Source: Roseiarcus sp963784805 (GTDB taxonomy: Bacteria; Pseudomonadota; Alphaproteobacteria; Rhizobiales; Beijerinckiaceae). From it: DNA of 64,000 nucleotides. A program made the position numbers and the translations under genes. Where the stretch lies: positions 1-64,000 of the forward strand of contig CAWASR010000005.1 of NCBI GenBank assembly GCA_963784805.1, given 5' to 3'. Below, one piece after another: positions 16,812 through 24,508 of this stretch (position 1 is its first letter; each line of letters begins with the position of its first letter). A model generated the notes under the pieces. The model ran no database searches, had not been told where the DNA came from, and worked only from the letters and a program-made list of their open reading frames with translations.

Positions 16812-18049
16812 GAGCGATAGTCGCCGTTGATCGCGACGTATTCCTTGGTGAGGTCGCAGGTCCAGACCGTGGCGCGCCCGCGCCCGAGACCGAGATCGAC
16901 CGCGATTTCGATCGCGTCGCGCTTCATATAAGCCGACGCCTCCGCCTCGTCGTAGGTCGGGTCGCGCATGCCTTGATGGGCGACGCGGATCTTGCCGAAG
17001 AAGATATCGAGTTTGTCGCGCTCGGCCTTCTCGCCGGCCTTGCCGACCGCCATGACGACGCGGCCCCAGTTGGCGTCCTCGCCCGCGCAGGCGGTCTTGA
17101 CCAGCGGCGAATTGGCGATCGAGAGCGCGACGCGCTTGGCGGCCTTGCGGGTCGCCGCGCCCGAGACGTTGATCTCGATGAACTTGCGCGCGCCTTCGCC
17201 GTCGCGCACCACCTGGTGGGCGAGGTTGCGCAGGAGCTTGTCGAGCGCGCGCTTGAATCCGGCGGCGCGCGGATCGCCGGCGTCCTCGATCGCCGGCGCG
17301 CCGCTTGCGGCGCCAGTGGCGAAGATCATCAAGGTGTCCGAGGTCGAGGTGTCGCTGTCGACGGTGATTGCGTTGAACGAACGCTCGACCGATTTCGACA
17401 GCATCGCCTGCAGGGCGTTCGAGCTGACGGGCGCGTCGGTGAACACATAGGCGAGCATGGTCGCCATGTCGGGCGCGATCATGCCGGCGCCCTTGGCGAT
17501 GCCGTTGATGACGACTTCCGCGTCGCCGAGCTTTACGCGCGTGGTGGCGACCTTCGGATAGGTGTCGGTGGTCATGATCGCCCTGGCGGCGTCCATCAGC
17601 CGGTCGACCCTGGCCTCGGCGACGAGCGTTTCGAGAGCGCGCGTGATGCGCGGGGCGTCGAGCGGCTCGCCAATGACCCCGGTCGACGCCATGAAGATTT
17701 CGTGCCGCCCGGCGCCGATCACCTTGGCCGCCGCCTCGGCGACATGGGCGACCGCGCTCGCGCCGACGGCGCCGGTGAACGCGTTGGCGTTGCCGGAATT
17801 GACGATGAGCGCCCGCGCCCTGCCGCCTTGAAGATGGGCGCGGCACCAGTCGACCGGCGCGGAAGGACACTTGGAGCGGGTGAAGACGCCTGCGACCGCG
17901 GCCGGCCGGTCGAACAGCGCCAACATCACGTCGGTTCGCCCCGCATAGCGCACGCCCGCCGCGACGGCGGCGAAGCGCACGCCCGCGATCGGCGGAAGGA
18001 CGGGATAGCCCTTCGGCGCGAGCGGAGAGAGCGGAGCGGGAGCGGCCAT
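16808..18049 (-). CDS. argJ: Bifunctional ornithine acetyltransferase / N-acetylglutamate synthase
   Basis: The 413-residue ArgJ transfers the acetyl group from N-acetylornithine to glutamate in the cyclic arginine pathway. The self-cleavage site with the nucleophilic Thr is in GAGMIAPDMATMLAYVFTDA. Other family blocks are IVNSGNANAFTG, FMASTGVIGEPL, ITVDSDTSTSDT and the C-terminal YVAINGDYRS, which is the normal end. It lies between ppiC and mutT on the same strand, 61 bases after ppiC. Cytoplasmic; the precursor cleaves into alpha and beta chains. Confidence 0.96.
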   Translation of the reverse strand: MAAPAPLSPLAPKGYPVLPPIAGVRFAAVAAGVRYAGRTDVMLALFDRPAAVAGVFTRSKCPSAPVDWCRAHLQGGRARALIVNSGNANAFTGAVGASAVAHVAEAAAKVIGAGRHEIFMASTGVIGEPLDAPRITRALETLVAEARVDRLMDAARAIMTTDTYPKVATTRVKLGDAEVVINGIAKGAGMIAPDMATMLAYVFTDAPVSSNALQAMLSKSVERSFNAITVDSDTSTSDTLMIFATGAASGAPAIEDAGDPRAAGFKRALDKLLRNLAHQVVRDGEGARKFIEINVSGAATRKAAKRVALSIANSPLVKTACAGEDANWGRVVMAVGKAGEKAERDKLDIFFGKIRVAHQGMRDPTYDEAEASAYMKRDAIEIAVDLGLGRGRATVWTCDLTKEYVAINGDYRS

Positions 18050-18110
18050 GGATCGTTCCGGAAGACGGCGAGCGCGGCCCGGCGGCCGCTCTCTTTTTCG
18101 CGGGCGAAAG

Positions 18111-19037
18111 TCAGGGCGTCTTCGGCTTGTCCGCGCCGGCCGGAGCCGCTTTGTTGGAACCGGCCGGAGGGGCCGCGGGCGCTATTGAAGCCGCGGGCGG
18201 CAGCGGTTTGCCGTTGGCGTCGAACAATTCGATCTTGGCGTCTTTGTGAAGCGCGGCGATGGTCTCGGTCTGCGCTTTCGTCGCCACGTAGCGCGCGGCC
18301 TGCGCCTTCAACTGCTCGAATGGCGGGAAGCTCTTGGTCCGGATGCCTTCCACCTGGATAATGTGCCATCCGAACTGCGTTTTGACCGGATCGGAAATCT
18401 CGCCCTGCTTCAGTTTGAAGGCGGCGTTGGCGAATTCGGGCACCATCCGGTCCTTGGTGAACCAGCCCAGGTCGCCGCCGTCGCCTGCCGGATCCTTGGA
18501 GAGTTCATTGGCCACCTTGGCGAAATCCTCCCCACCCTTGACCCGGGCGAGCGCTTTCTTCGCTTCCTCCTCGGTTGGAAGCAGGATGTGGCGCGCGTGG
18601 ATCTCTTCCTGCGGCGGCTCCGCCTTGGCGGCCTCGTCATAGGCCTTGCGCTCCGCCTCCTCGGTCGTGGCCGCCTTGGCGACGTTCCCGAGCAGCTCCT
18701 CCATCGCCAGCTTGTCGTGATAATAGGCCATCTTGCGGGCGAATTCGGGAGTCTGGTCGAGCTTGTCGGCTTCCGCCTTCTTGGCGGCGAGCTTGAGGTC
18801 GATGAGATAGTCGAGCACATATTTCTGCCGCGCCGGACCCTCGAGCTTTTGCGGCAGTCCGGGGCCGATGTCAGCCATGGCGTCGGCCACGTCCTGATCG
18901 GTGATCGGCGAGCCGTCGACCTTGGCCAGCACCTTCGGATCGGCCGAGGCCGCGCCGGCGAGCGCCAGGGTCGCGCCGAGACCGAGCGCGAGGGCCACGG
19001 CGGTCGACCGCAGACGCGGGGTAAAAAATCGTTTCAT
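18111..19037 (-). CDS. Parvulin-type peptidyl-prolyl isomerase, exported
   Basis: The 308-residue protein starts with a signal peptide (MKRFFTPRLRSTAVALALGL to about residue 32, cleavage after ASA). An N-terminal chaperone-like helical region (SPITDQDVADAMADIGPGLP) leads to a parvulin domain, HARHILLPTEEEAKKALARV to QFGWHIIQVEGI, with the typical GGDLGWFTKDRMVPEFANAAF. It probably assists folding of periplasmic or outer-membrane proteins. The C-terminus is Pro/Ala-rich, ending DKPKTP. It is followed by argJ, an arrangement seen in related bacteria. Confidence 0.92.
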   Translation of the reverse strand: MKRFFTPRLRSTAVALALGLGATLALAGAASADPKVLAKVDGSPITDQDVADAMADIGPGLPQKLEGPARQKYVLDYLIDLKLAAKKAEADKLDQTPEFARKMAYYHDKLAMEELLGNVAKAATTEEAERKAYDEAAKAEPPQEEIHARHILLPTEEEAKKALARVKGGEDFAKVANELSKDPAGDGGDLGWFTKDRMVPEFANAAFKLKQGEISDPVKTQFGWHIIQVEGIRTKSFPPFEQLKAQAARYVATKAQTETIAALHKDAKIELFDANGKPLPPAASIAPAAPPAGSNKAAPAGADKPKTP

Positions 19038-19282
19038 GGGGACTCCTTAGGGACGAGCGGGTCATCGTTCGTCGTGGGTTCGTTTCCGTCGACGCGCCTA
19101 TAGAGCGATTTGGGCGACTTTGCGAGAGGAAGGAGGCCGGCCGCGGCAAAGAGCGGCATTTCAATGAATTCCGCCTTCCGACTGTCGGCCTTGACGGCGC
19201 GCTCCCGACCGTGCGGCCGCGGCCAGCGAACGCCAATCGGTCAAATCTTGCAGCGCCGTCTTGCCGTCCCGCGCGTTTTTCC

Positions 19283-19310
19283 TTGACAAACGCCGAGAAG
19301 TGACTAAATG
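19283..19310 (+). promoter_or_regulatory. Putative sigma70 promoter of the alpha ribosomal operon
   Basis: TTGACA at 19283-19288 is followed after 16 bases by TAAATG (19305-19310), or after 15 bases by CTAAAT. It lies about 170 bases upstream of rpsM. The stretch 19038-19480 contains no other supported gene, so this is the most likely start of the rpsM-rpsK-rpoA-rplQ transcript. In many relatives secY and adk precede rpsM; they are not here, so an independent promoter makes sense. Confidence 0.6.
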
Positions 19311-19480
19311 CGCGGCATCCCAAACCTGTTCTGGGTCCCGGCGCGGATGCGAGCGCATGGGACTTTTTGCGCTTTCCGGGATTCTCGGCAAGGGCCGGCC
19401 TCCACCGGACGCCGAGACGATCAGTCCCGCGTCGCCTGAGGCGTTAGGCCCTGGGCTCCGCTGAAATGGAGCATGAGCGA

Positions 19481-19849
19481 ATGGCTCGCATAGCAGGCGT
19501 TAACATACCCACAAACAAGCGCGTCGTCATCGCGCTTCAGTATATTCACGGGATCGGGCCGACGAAGGCCGAAGAGATTTGCGACAAGGTGCATATCCCT
19601 TCCGAACGGCGGGTCGCCCAGTTGACCGACGCGGAGGTGATGCAGATCCGCGAGGCCATCGACCGTGACTACATGGTGGAGGGCGACCTTCGCCGCGAGG
19701 TCGCGATCAACATCAAGCGCCTGATGGACCTCGGCTCATATCGCGGCCTCAGGCACCGTAGACAATTGCCGGTTCGCGGCCAGCGCACCCACACCAACGC
19801 CCGCACCCGCAAGGGCAAGGCCAAGCCGATCGCCGGCAAGAAAAAGTGA
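19481..19849 (+). CDS. rpsM: 30S ribosomal protein S13
   Basis: The 122-residue S13 binds 16S rRNA in the head of the small subunit and contacts the P-site tRNA. The sequence starts MARIAGVNIPTNKRVVIALQ, contains RGLRHRRQLPVRGQRTHTNARTRKG and ends with a basic tail GKKK. An upstream in-frame ATG at 19466 exists, but the universal S13 N-terminus begins at 19481. It is the first gene of the operon with rpsK, rpoA and rplQ. Confidence 0.98.
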   Translation: MARIAGVNIPTNKRVVIALQYIHGIGPTKAEEICDKVHIPSERRVAQLTDAEVMQIREAIDRDYMVEGDLRREVAINIKRLMDLGSYRGLRHRRQLPVRGQRTHTNARTRKGKAKPIAGKKK

Positions 19850-19919
19850 TCGCCGAATCGTCTGCCGCTTTCTGAAAAAAGAGTGCGCTCGACCGAAGCG
19901 CGATTGAAGGGCTTGAACC

Positions 19920-20309
19920 ATGGCAAAAGAAGCGACCCGCGTCCGCCGTCGCGAACGCAAAAATATCGTTTCGGGCGTCGCCCACGTGAACTCGACGTTC
20001 AACAACACGATGATCACCGTCACCGACGCGCAGGGCAACACGATCTCCTGGTCCTCCGCCGGCACGATGGGATTCAAAGGTTCCCGCAAATCGACCCCCT
20101 TCGCCGCGCAGATGGCCGCCGAGGACGCCGTTCGCAAGGCTTCCGAGCACGGCATGCGCACCCTCGAGGTCGAGGTTTCGGGACCGGGTTCGGGCCGCGA
20201 ATCGGCCCTCCGCGCGATCCAGGCGGCCGGTTTCACCGTCACTTCAATCCGCGACGTGACGCCGATCCCGCACAATGGCTGCCGTCCGCGCAAGCGCCGT
20301 CGCGTCTGA
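19920..20309 (+). CDS. rpsK: 30S ribosomal protein S11
   Basis: The 129-residue S11 sits on the platform of the 30S subunit. The family blocks GVAHVNSTFNNTMITVTDAQ, GFKGSRKSTPFAAQMAAEDA, VEVSGPGSGRESALRAIQAA and DVTPIPHNGCRPRKRRRV are intact and the length is standard. It lies 70 bases after rpsM and 58 bases before rpoA. Confidence 0.98.
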   Translation: MAKEATRVRRRERKNIVSGVAHVNSTFNNTMITVTDAQGNTISWSSAGTMGFKGSRKSTPFAAQMAAEDAVRKASEHGMRTLEVEVSGPGSGRESALRAIQAAGFTVTSIRDVTPIPHNGCRPRKRRRV

Positions 20310-20367
20310 AGTTTGAAGGCGCGTCGGTTTTCGTACGCGCGACTTACGTCGAATGGAAGGTCACGCC

Positions 20368-21384
20368 GTGATCCAGAAGAACTGGCAAGAACTCATCAAG
20401 CCGAAGAAGCTCGACGTCGTTTTGAACGAGGACTCGCGCCGGGTGGCGACAGTGGTCGCCGAGCCGCTCGAGCGAGGCTTCGGCCAGACGCTCGGCAACT
20501 CTCTGCGCCGCGTGCTGCTCTCGTCGCTGCAGGGCGCGGCGATCACCTCGATTCACATCGATGGGGTGCTGCACGAATTCTCGTCGATCCCAGGCGTGCG
20601 CGAGGACGTGGTCGACATCGTGCTCAACGTGAAGGATATCGCGGTCAAGATGCAGGGCGAGGGCGTCAAGCGCCTGGTGCTCAAACGCCGTGGCCCCGGC
20701 GCCGTCACCGCCGGCGACATTCAGACCACGGGCGACATCCAGATTCTCAACCCGAATCTTGTCATCTGCACCCTCGACGAGGCCGCGGACCTGCGCATCG
20801 AGTTCACGGTCACGGCCGGTAAGGGCTACGTTCCAGCGGAACGCAATCGGGCCGAGGATTCGCCGATCGGCCTCCTGCCGATCGACAGCATGTTCTCGCC
20901 GGTCAAAAGGGTTTCCTACCGGGTCGAGGCGACCCGCGAGGGCCAGGACCTCGACAAGGACAAGCTGACGATGACGGTCGAAACCAACGGCGCCATGTCG
21001 CCCGAGGACGCGCTCGCATATGCGGCGCGCATCCTGCAGGATCAGCTTTCCGTCTTTGTCAACTTCGAGGAGCCGCGCCGCGAGGAGGCGCAGCACGCGA
21101 TCCCCGAGCTCGCCTTCAATCCGGCGCTGCTCAAGAAGGTCGACGAACTGGAGCTCTCCGTCCGTTCGGCCAACTGCCTCAAGAACGACAACATCACCTA
21201 TATCGGCGACCTCATTCAGAAGTCCGAGGGCGAAATGCTGCGCACGCCGAATTTCGGCCGCAAGTCGCTCAACGAGATCAAGGAAGTGCTCGCGCAAATG
21301 GGTCTGCATCTCGGCATGGAGGTCACGGGCTGGCCGCCGGAGAACATCGAGGACCTCGCCAAGCGGTTCGAGGAGCATTATTGA
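20368..21384 (+). CDS. rpoA: DNA-directed RNA polymerase subunit alpha
   Basis: The 338-residue alpha subunit nucleates RNA polymerase assembly through its N-terminal domain (RGFGQTLGNSLRRVLLSSLQ) and contacts UP elements and activators through its C-terminal domain (LKNDNITYIGDLIQKSEGEM, FGRKSLNEIKEVL). The start is taken as GTG at 20368, giving MIQKNWQELIKPKK, the usual N-terminus in this order; GGAAGG lies seven bases upstream. An in-frame ATG at 20353 would put five extra residues on top of that ribosome binding site. Confidence 0.97.
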   Translation: MIQKNWQELIKPKKLDVVLNEDSRRVATVVAEPLERGFGQTLGNSLRRVLLSSLQGAAITSIHIDGVLHEFSSIPGVREDVVDIVLNVKDIAVKMQGEGVKRLVLKRRGPGAVTAGDIQTTGDIQILNPNLVICTLDEAADLRIEFTVTAGKGYVPAERNRAEDSPIGLLPIDSMFSPVKRVSYRVEATREGQDLDKDKLTMTVETNGAMSPEDALAYAARILQDQLSVFVNFEEPRREEAQHAIPELAFNPALLKKVDELELSVRSANCLKNDNITYIGDLIQKSEGEMLRTPNFGRKSLNEIKEVLAQMGLHLGMEVTGWPPENIEDLAKRFEEHY

Positions 21385-21402
21385 ATGTCCTTCTCCCGCG
21401 AA

Positions 21403-21422
21403 GGGCGTCCGAAAGGACGCCC
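21403..21422 (+). other. Stem-loop between rpoA and rplQ
   Basis: GGGCGTCC-GAAA-GGACGCCC is a perfect 8-bp stem closed by a stable GNRA tetraloop. It lies 18 bases after the rpoA stop in a 192-base gap that is unusually long for rpoA-rplQ. Only four T residues follow a GA, so it is a weak terminator at best. RNA processing or partial attenuation are alternatives. Confidence 0.6.
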
Positions 21423-21576
21423 GATTTTCGACGGGCCATGCAGGAGACGGCGACTTGAAGGACCAGACGAGGGTCTTTACCCGCGCCATCGCTCCAATCC
21501 TCTCCTGCAAGGCGGGGAAAGATAAAATGAACGGCCGGCCCGTGGCGCGGCGGTCGTCAGCAACAAGGAGTGCCAG

Positions 21577-21987
21577 ATGTATCACGGACACGCCAAGCGG
21601 CGCTTTAACCGCACCGCCGAGCATCGCAAGGCGATGTTCGCCAATATGGCCCAGGCGCTGATCAAGCACGAGCAGATCACAACGACGCTGCCGAAGGCCA
21701 AGGACCTCCGTCCGGTCGTCGAAAGACTGGTCACGCTCGGCAAGCGCGGCGACCTGCACGCCCGACGCATCGCCATTTCCCGTCTGCGCGACGCCGATCT
21801 GGTCAAAAAGCTGATCGACGTGCTCGGACCCCGCTACAAGAGCCGCAACGGCGGTTACACCCGGATCATGAAGGCGGGATTCCGTCCCGGCGACAACGCC
21901 GCCATGGCGGTGATCGAATTCGTCGACCGCGACATCGAGGCCAAGGGCAAGGATTCCGGCCCGGCTCGGGCGACCCCCGAGAGCTGA
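21577..21987 (+). CDS. rplQ: 50S ribosomal protein L17
   Basis: The 136-residue L17 has the standard start MYHGHAKRRFNRTAEHRKAM and the core ALIKHEQITTTLPKAKDLRPVVERL, NGGYTRIMKAGFRPGDNAAMAVIEFVDRD. It lies in the large subunit near the exit tunnel. An AAGGAG-type site (AACAAGGAGTGCCAG) precedes the start. It closes the operon and is followed by a terminator-like hairpin at 22018-22049. Confidence 0.98.
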   Translation: MYHGHAKRRFNRTAEHRKAMFANMAQALIKHEQITTTLPKAKDLRPVVERLVTLGKRGDLHARRIAISRLRDADLVKKLIDVLGPRYKSRNGGYTRIMKAGFRPGDNAAMAVIEFVDRDIEAKGKDSGPARATPES

Positions 21988-22017
21988 TCGGCTCGCGGAA
22001 CCAAAGATCTTCAACTG

Positions 22018-22049
22018 GAGCGGCCCTCATGGCGCCGCCTTTTTCTTTT
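22018..22049 (+). terminator. Putative intrinsic terminator after rplQ
   Basis: GCGGC at 22020-22024 pairs with GCCGC at 22034-22038 around a loop that can pair further (CC/GG), followed by CTTTTTCTTTT. It lies 33 bases after the rplQ stop, where the alpha operon should end. Confidence 0.65.
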
Positions 22050-22108
22050 CCCGCATTCGGGTTAGGCGATCCGGCAGCGAGGCGGATGAATTTCCAGGCC
22101 TCTTTGCG

Positions 22109-23008
22109 ATGGGATCCGTCATGACCCCCACCCAGTACAAGGCGCGATACGAAAAACTCGTCGTCCCGCTCGCGAACGGCGGCGCGGCGACAATCAGGCT
22201 AAACCAGTATCGACTGCGATCGATGAACTACAACGAGGCCGCGGCGAACGCGTTCCTCAACAGATTGGACAGAGGCGGCGTCGACATGGAGCTCCGGGTC
22301 GATTCTGGGCCGGAGGTCTTTCGGATCGCGCATCGGCAGGCGGACGGCTCGACAACGGTCAACCAAATGACCAGGAGCGGCCCGGGACCGGTCGACTCCG
22401 CGGTCCTCAAGAAGGTTCGACTGATTGCGAGATATGTGTTCGCCGGCAAAGGCTCGCCCGAACATTGCCAGATCGTCCTCCAACTTGTCGATTTTTGGAA
22501 GCTCGCGCCGCTCGGTTTGCAGGCCTACGCGGACAGCGCGCTCGGGCTCGACTGCAACGGCTTCGTTGGGAATTATCTCTGGCACGTCAAGCGCGGACGC
22601 CCGTGGACAGATCAAGGGCTCGACGTCAACGAAGGCCCGGACTCTCTGATCCCGCAATATTTCGTCGGCAAGACGGCGATTTCGCGTTGGGAAGACATGA
22701 AGCCTGGACGCTCCTATATTCTGGGCAGAGTAAGCAGCGTAGGCGCGATTATCGAAGGCGGCGGCTCGGCGGCGAATGCCGGGCATATCGCGATCACCGA
22801 GCCGAGCCGCTTTCGGAGCCCGGACGCCTCGAGGCCGCCCGGCGTCTATGTCGTCGAGTCCACGGCCGCCCACACCCCTGGCCTTTGGGAAAGCTGGTAT
22901 AGTCTTGAGGGGATGAGCCACAAGTTTCCGCGGGTCTTCGATGTCTATCGCGAGGCGATGATCGCTGGTCACCAGCGTTATGCATTCCGGATCGCGGAAG
23001 TCTTGTGA
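22109..23008 (+). CDS. Putative NlpC/P60-like cysteine amidase, otherwise unknown
   Basis: I do not recognise the 299-residue protein as a named family. Its C-terminal half has the layout of papain-like NlpC/P60 or CHAP enzymes: a candidate nucleophile Cys149 in LGLDCNGFVGNYLW (compare DCSGFV) and a candidate His226 in AANAGHIAITEP (compare GHVAI), with a strand VYVVESTAAHTPGL that may carry the third residue. The N-terminal 100 residues (RSMNYNEAAANAFLNRL, VFRIAHRQADGS) are unassigned. No signal peptide is visible, so a cytoplasmic or injected effector-like role is as possible as wall hydrolysis. An alternative start is ATG 22121. It stands alone after the ribosomal operon. Confidence 0.55.
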   Translation: MGSVMTPTQYKARYEKLVVPLANGGAATIRLNQYRLRSMNYNEAAANAFLNRLDRGGVDMELRVDSGPEVFRIAHRQADGSTTVNQMTRSGPGPVDSAVLKKVRLIARYVFAGKGSPEHCQIVLQLVDFWKLAPLGLQAYADSALGLDCNGFVGNYLWHVKRGRPWTDQGLDVNEGPDSLIPQYFVGKTAISRWEDMKPGRSYILGRVSSVGAIIEGGGSAANAGHIAITEPSRFRSPDASRPPGVYVVESTAAHTPGLWESWYSLEGMSHKFPRVFDVYREAMIAGHQRYAFRIAEVL

Positions 23009-23180
23009 GACTGACCGCCCCGAGCGGGCGCTTCGAATGACGATCTCGTCCATTCCGGAAGAAGTCAGACTTTACGATGTGTCTTGGGATTCCCCTTTTT
23101 CGCCATTCCGGTATTCGGGATAACCCTGATGACTCACGAACTGCGGGCGAAGCATCGCCTCGTCGTCTGATCGTCGGTCG

Positions 23181-23723
23181 CTATCGCAACAAACCTGCGC
23201 GACGTTCGCGGTCGCGTTCGCGTCGTCGGTCCTGGGCCGGCTGATAGGCCAGCGCACCGTGGTGCGGACAGTAAGGCCCGGCGGGTGCGTGTGAGCCGCA
23301 GTAGCGAAATTCGGGGCTCGTCGGGTCCCCCAAAGGCCAGCGGCACATCGCCTCCCTGAGTTCGACGATGGTGACCCGGAGCGACATCGGCACGACGACG
23401 CTCTCATAGTCCAGCACCTCCGCGTCGGCTAAGGCTTGGGGCGCGAAAGCGAGCGCCGTCCCGCCTCGCCCGATCCGCGGAACGGCGGCGCTTGGGCGCG
23501 GGGCCTCGGAACGATGAATGGACGGCGCGGGGCGGGGCTGGCGCGGACGCGAACTGGCTGCGCTCGGCGTTTTCGCGCGGCCCGCCAGACCAAGCCGGTG
23601 AACCTTTCCGATCACGGCGTTGCGGGTCAATCCGTGACCAAGAAGGGCCGCGATTTGACTCGCGCTCTTGCCCTCCACCCAGTGCAGCCGAAGCTGTTCA
23701 ACCCTCTCGTCCGTCCAAGACAT
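23181..23723 (-). CDS. gcrA: Cell cycle regulator GcrA
   Basis: The 180-residue protein starts MSWTDERVEQLRLHWVEGKS, the GcrA N-terminal DNA-binding domain, followed by ASQIAALLGHGLTRNAVIGKVHRLGL. The C-terminal sigma-interaction part has the typical AMCRWPLGDPTSPEFRYCGS and GPYCPHHGALAYQ. GcrA works with sigma70 at promoters carrying CcrM-methylated GANTC sites. GAGG five bases before ATG 23723 supports this start; the frame continues upstream without family likeness. The central linker is basic and Pro/Ser-rich, as usual. Confidence 0.95.
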   Translation of the reverse strand: MSWTDERVEQLRLHWVEGKSASQIAALLGHGLTRNAVIGKVHRLGLAGRAKTPSAASSRPRQPRPAPSIHRSEAPRPSAAVPRIGRGGTALAFAPQALADAEVLDYESVVVPMSLRVTIVELREAMCRWPLGDPTSPEFRYCGSHAPAGPYCPHHGALAYQPAQDRRRERDRERRAGLLR

Positions 23724-24508
23724 AGGCGCCTCGCAAGTCTTTCCTTCGTCAAAAAAAGCGCATCGCGCGTGCACAAACTCCAACTCCCCCGCCCGACGGA
23801 AGAAGCGTCGGGCGCAACGCGGACCAAAACTCTCTAAGAGACCGTCGCCACGACATCTCGTGGCCATCTGAGGAAAAGGTACACTACTTGTTGAATCGCG
23901 CAAGAGTCCGCGACGACTGGAATGCGAGGTTTTCCCCAGCTCTCGGCGCCCGCCCGACGCGCTCGCGGTGCGCCCACTATGATTGGTTGAGTCGCATCAA
24001 TGCCTTAGCTGGGCTGGCGTCGGGTAATTGCTCACCTGGGGCCATCGACGCTAACCGACTCAAAAAACTCAATTCTCCACCCCGTATTTAGTGCGACATC
24101 GTCGCGGAACAGCATGTTTTTACCTTTTTGCCGGATCAGTCGGTTTCTCGATCAAAAATCCCACTGCTTTATCAAGGGGTTGTTCGACGCACCCCCAGGT
24201 GAGCAATTACGGCGTCGGGATCGCGCCGGCACGAAATTTCTTCGCCTGCCGTTTCGTCAATCTCATGGCGCGGACATGAAACGGGATCGTAGTCGAATTG
24301 CTCCGCCATTCGGCGTCGCCCTCACGGATGCGGCCAGGCGGATTTCCGAACCGGGCTCTTCCCGGATTAGTGACCCGCGCTCGGCCGAATGTTATGTCCA
24401 CGGGCGAGTGATCCGAGGCCGTGGCGGGGAGAAACGCGACGTCACGGTTTCGGTCCGGTCCCGGGCCATGCGATTGGGTCAAAGGGTCATGACCAGGGAG
24501 TCTTGGCG
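23724..24508. other. Intergenic stretch holding a MITE
   Basis: I find no supported gene or tRNA between gcrA and the GH3 gene. The stretch is less GC-rich than its neighbours around 24040-24190. Its one clear structure is the MITE-like element at 24024-24210. Confidence 0.6.
24024..24210. mobile_element. 187-bp MITE with IS66-like ends
   Basis: GTAATTGCTCACCTGGGG at 24024-24041 is repeated as a perfect 18-bp inverted copy at 24193-24210. The element is flanked by identical 8-bp direct repeats GGCGTCGG at 24016-24023 and 24211-24218. Termini beginning GTAA and an 8-bp target duplication are the pattern of IS66 family elements. The 151-bp interior codes for nothing recognisable, so this is a non-autonomous miniature element. 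Confidence 0.85.

Noticed and set aside
16410..17870. A 486-codon minus-strand frame covering mutT and most of argJ
   Set aside because: Only its C-terminal 133 codons are MutT. The remainder is an out-of-frame shadow of argJ with Arg-rich nonsense.
19261..19464. Small frame upstream of rpsM
   Set aside because: It overlaps the likely promoter, and neither codon pattern nor homology supports it.
20344..22014. Long minus-strand frame opposite rpoA and rplQ
   Set aside because: It is antisense to two unmistakable genes and has no family likeness; high-GC DNA gives such frames by chance.
23904..24508. Possible tRNA or small gene between gcrA and the GH3 gene
   Set aside because: No cloverleaf or TψC-like sequence was found; the only structure is the MITE.
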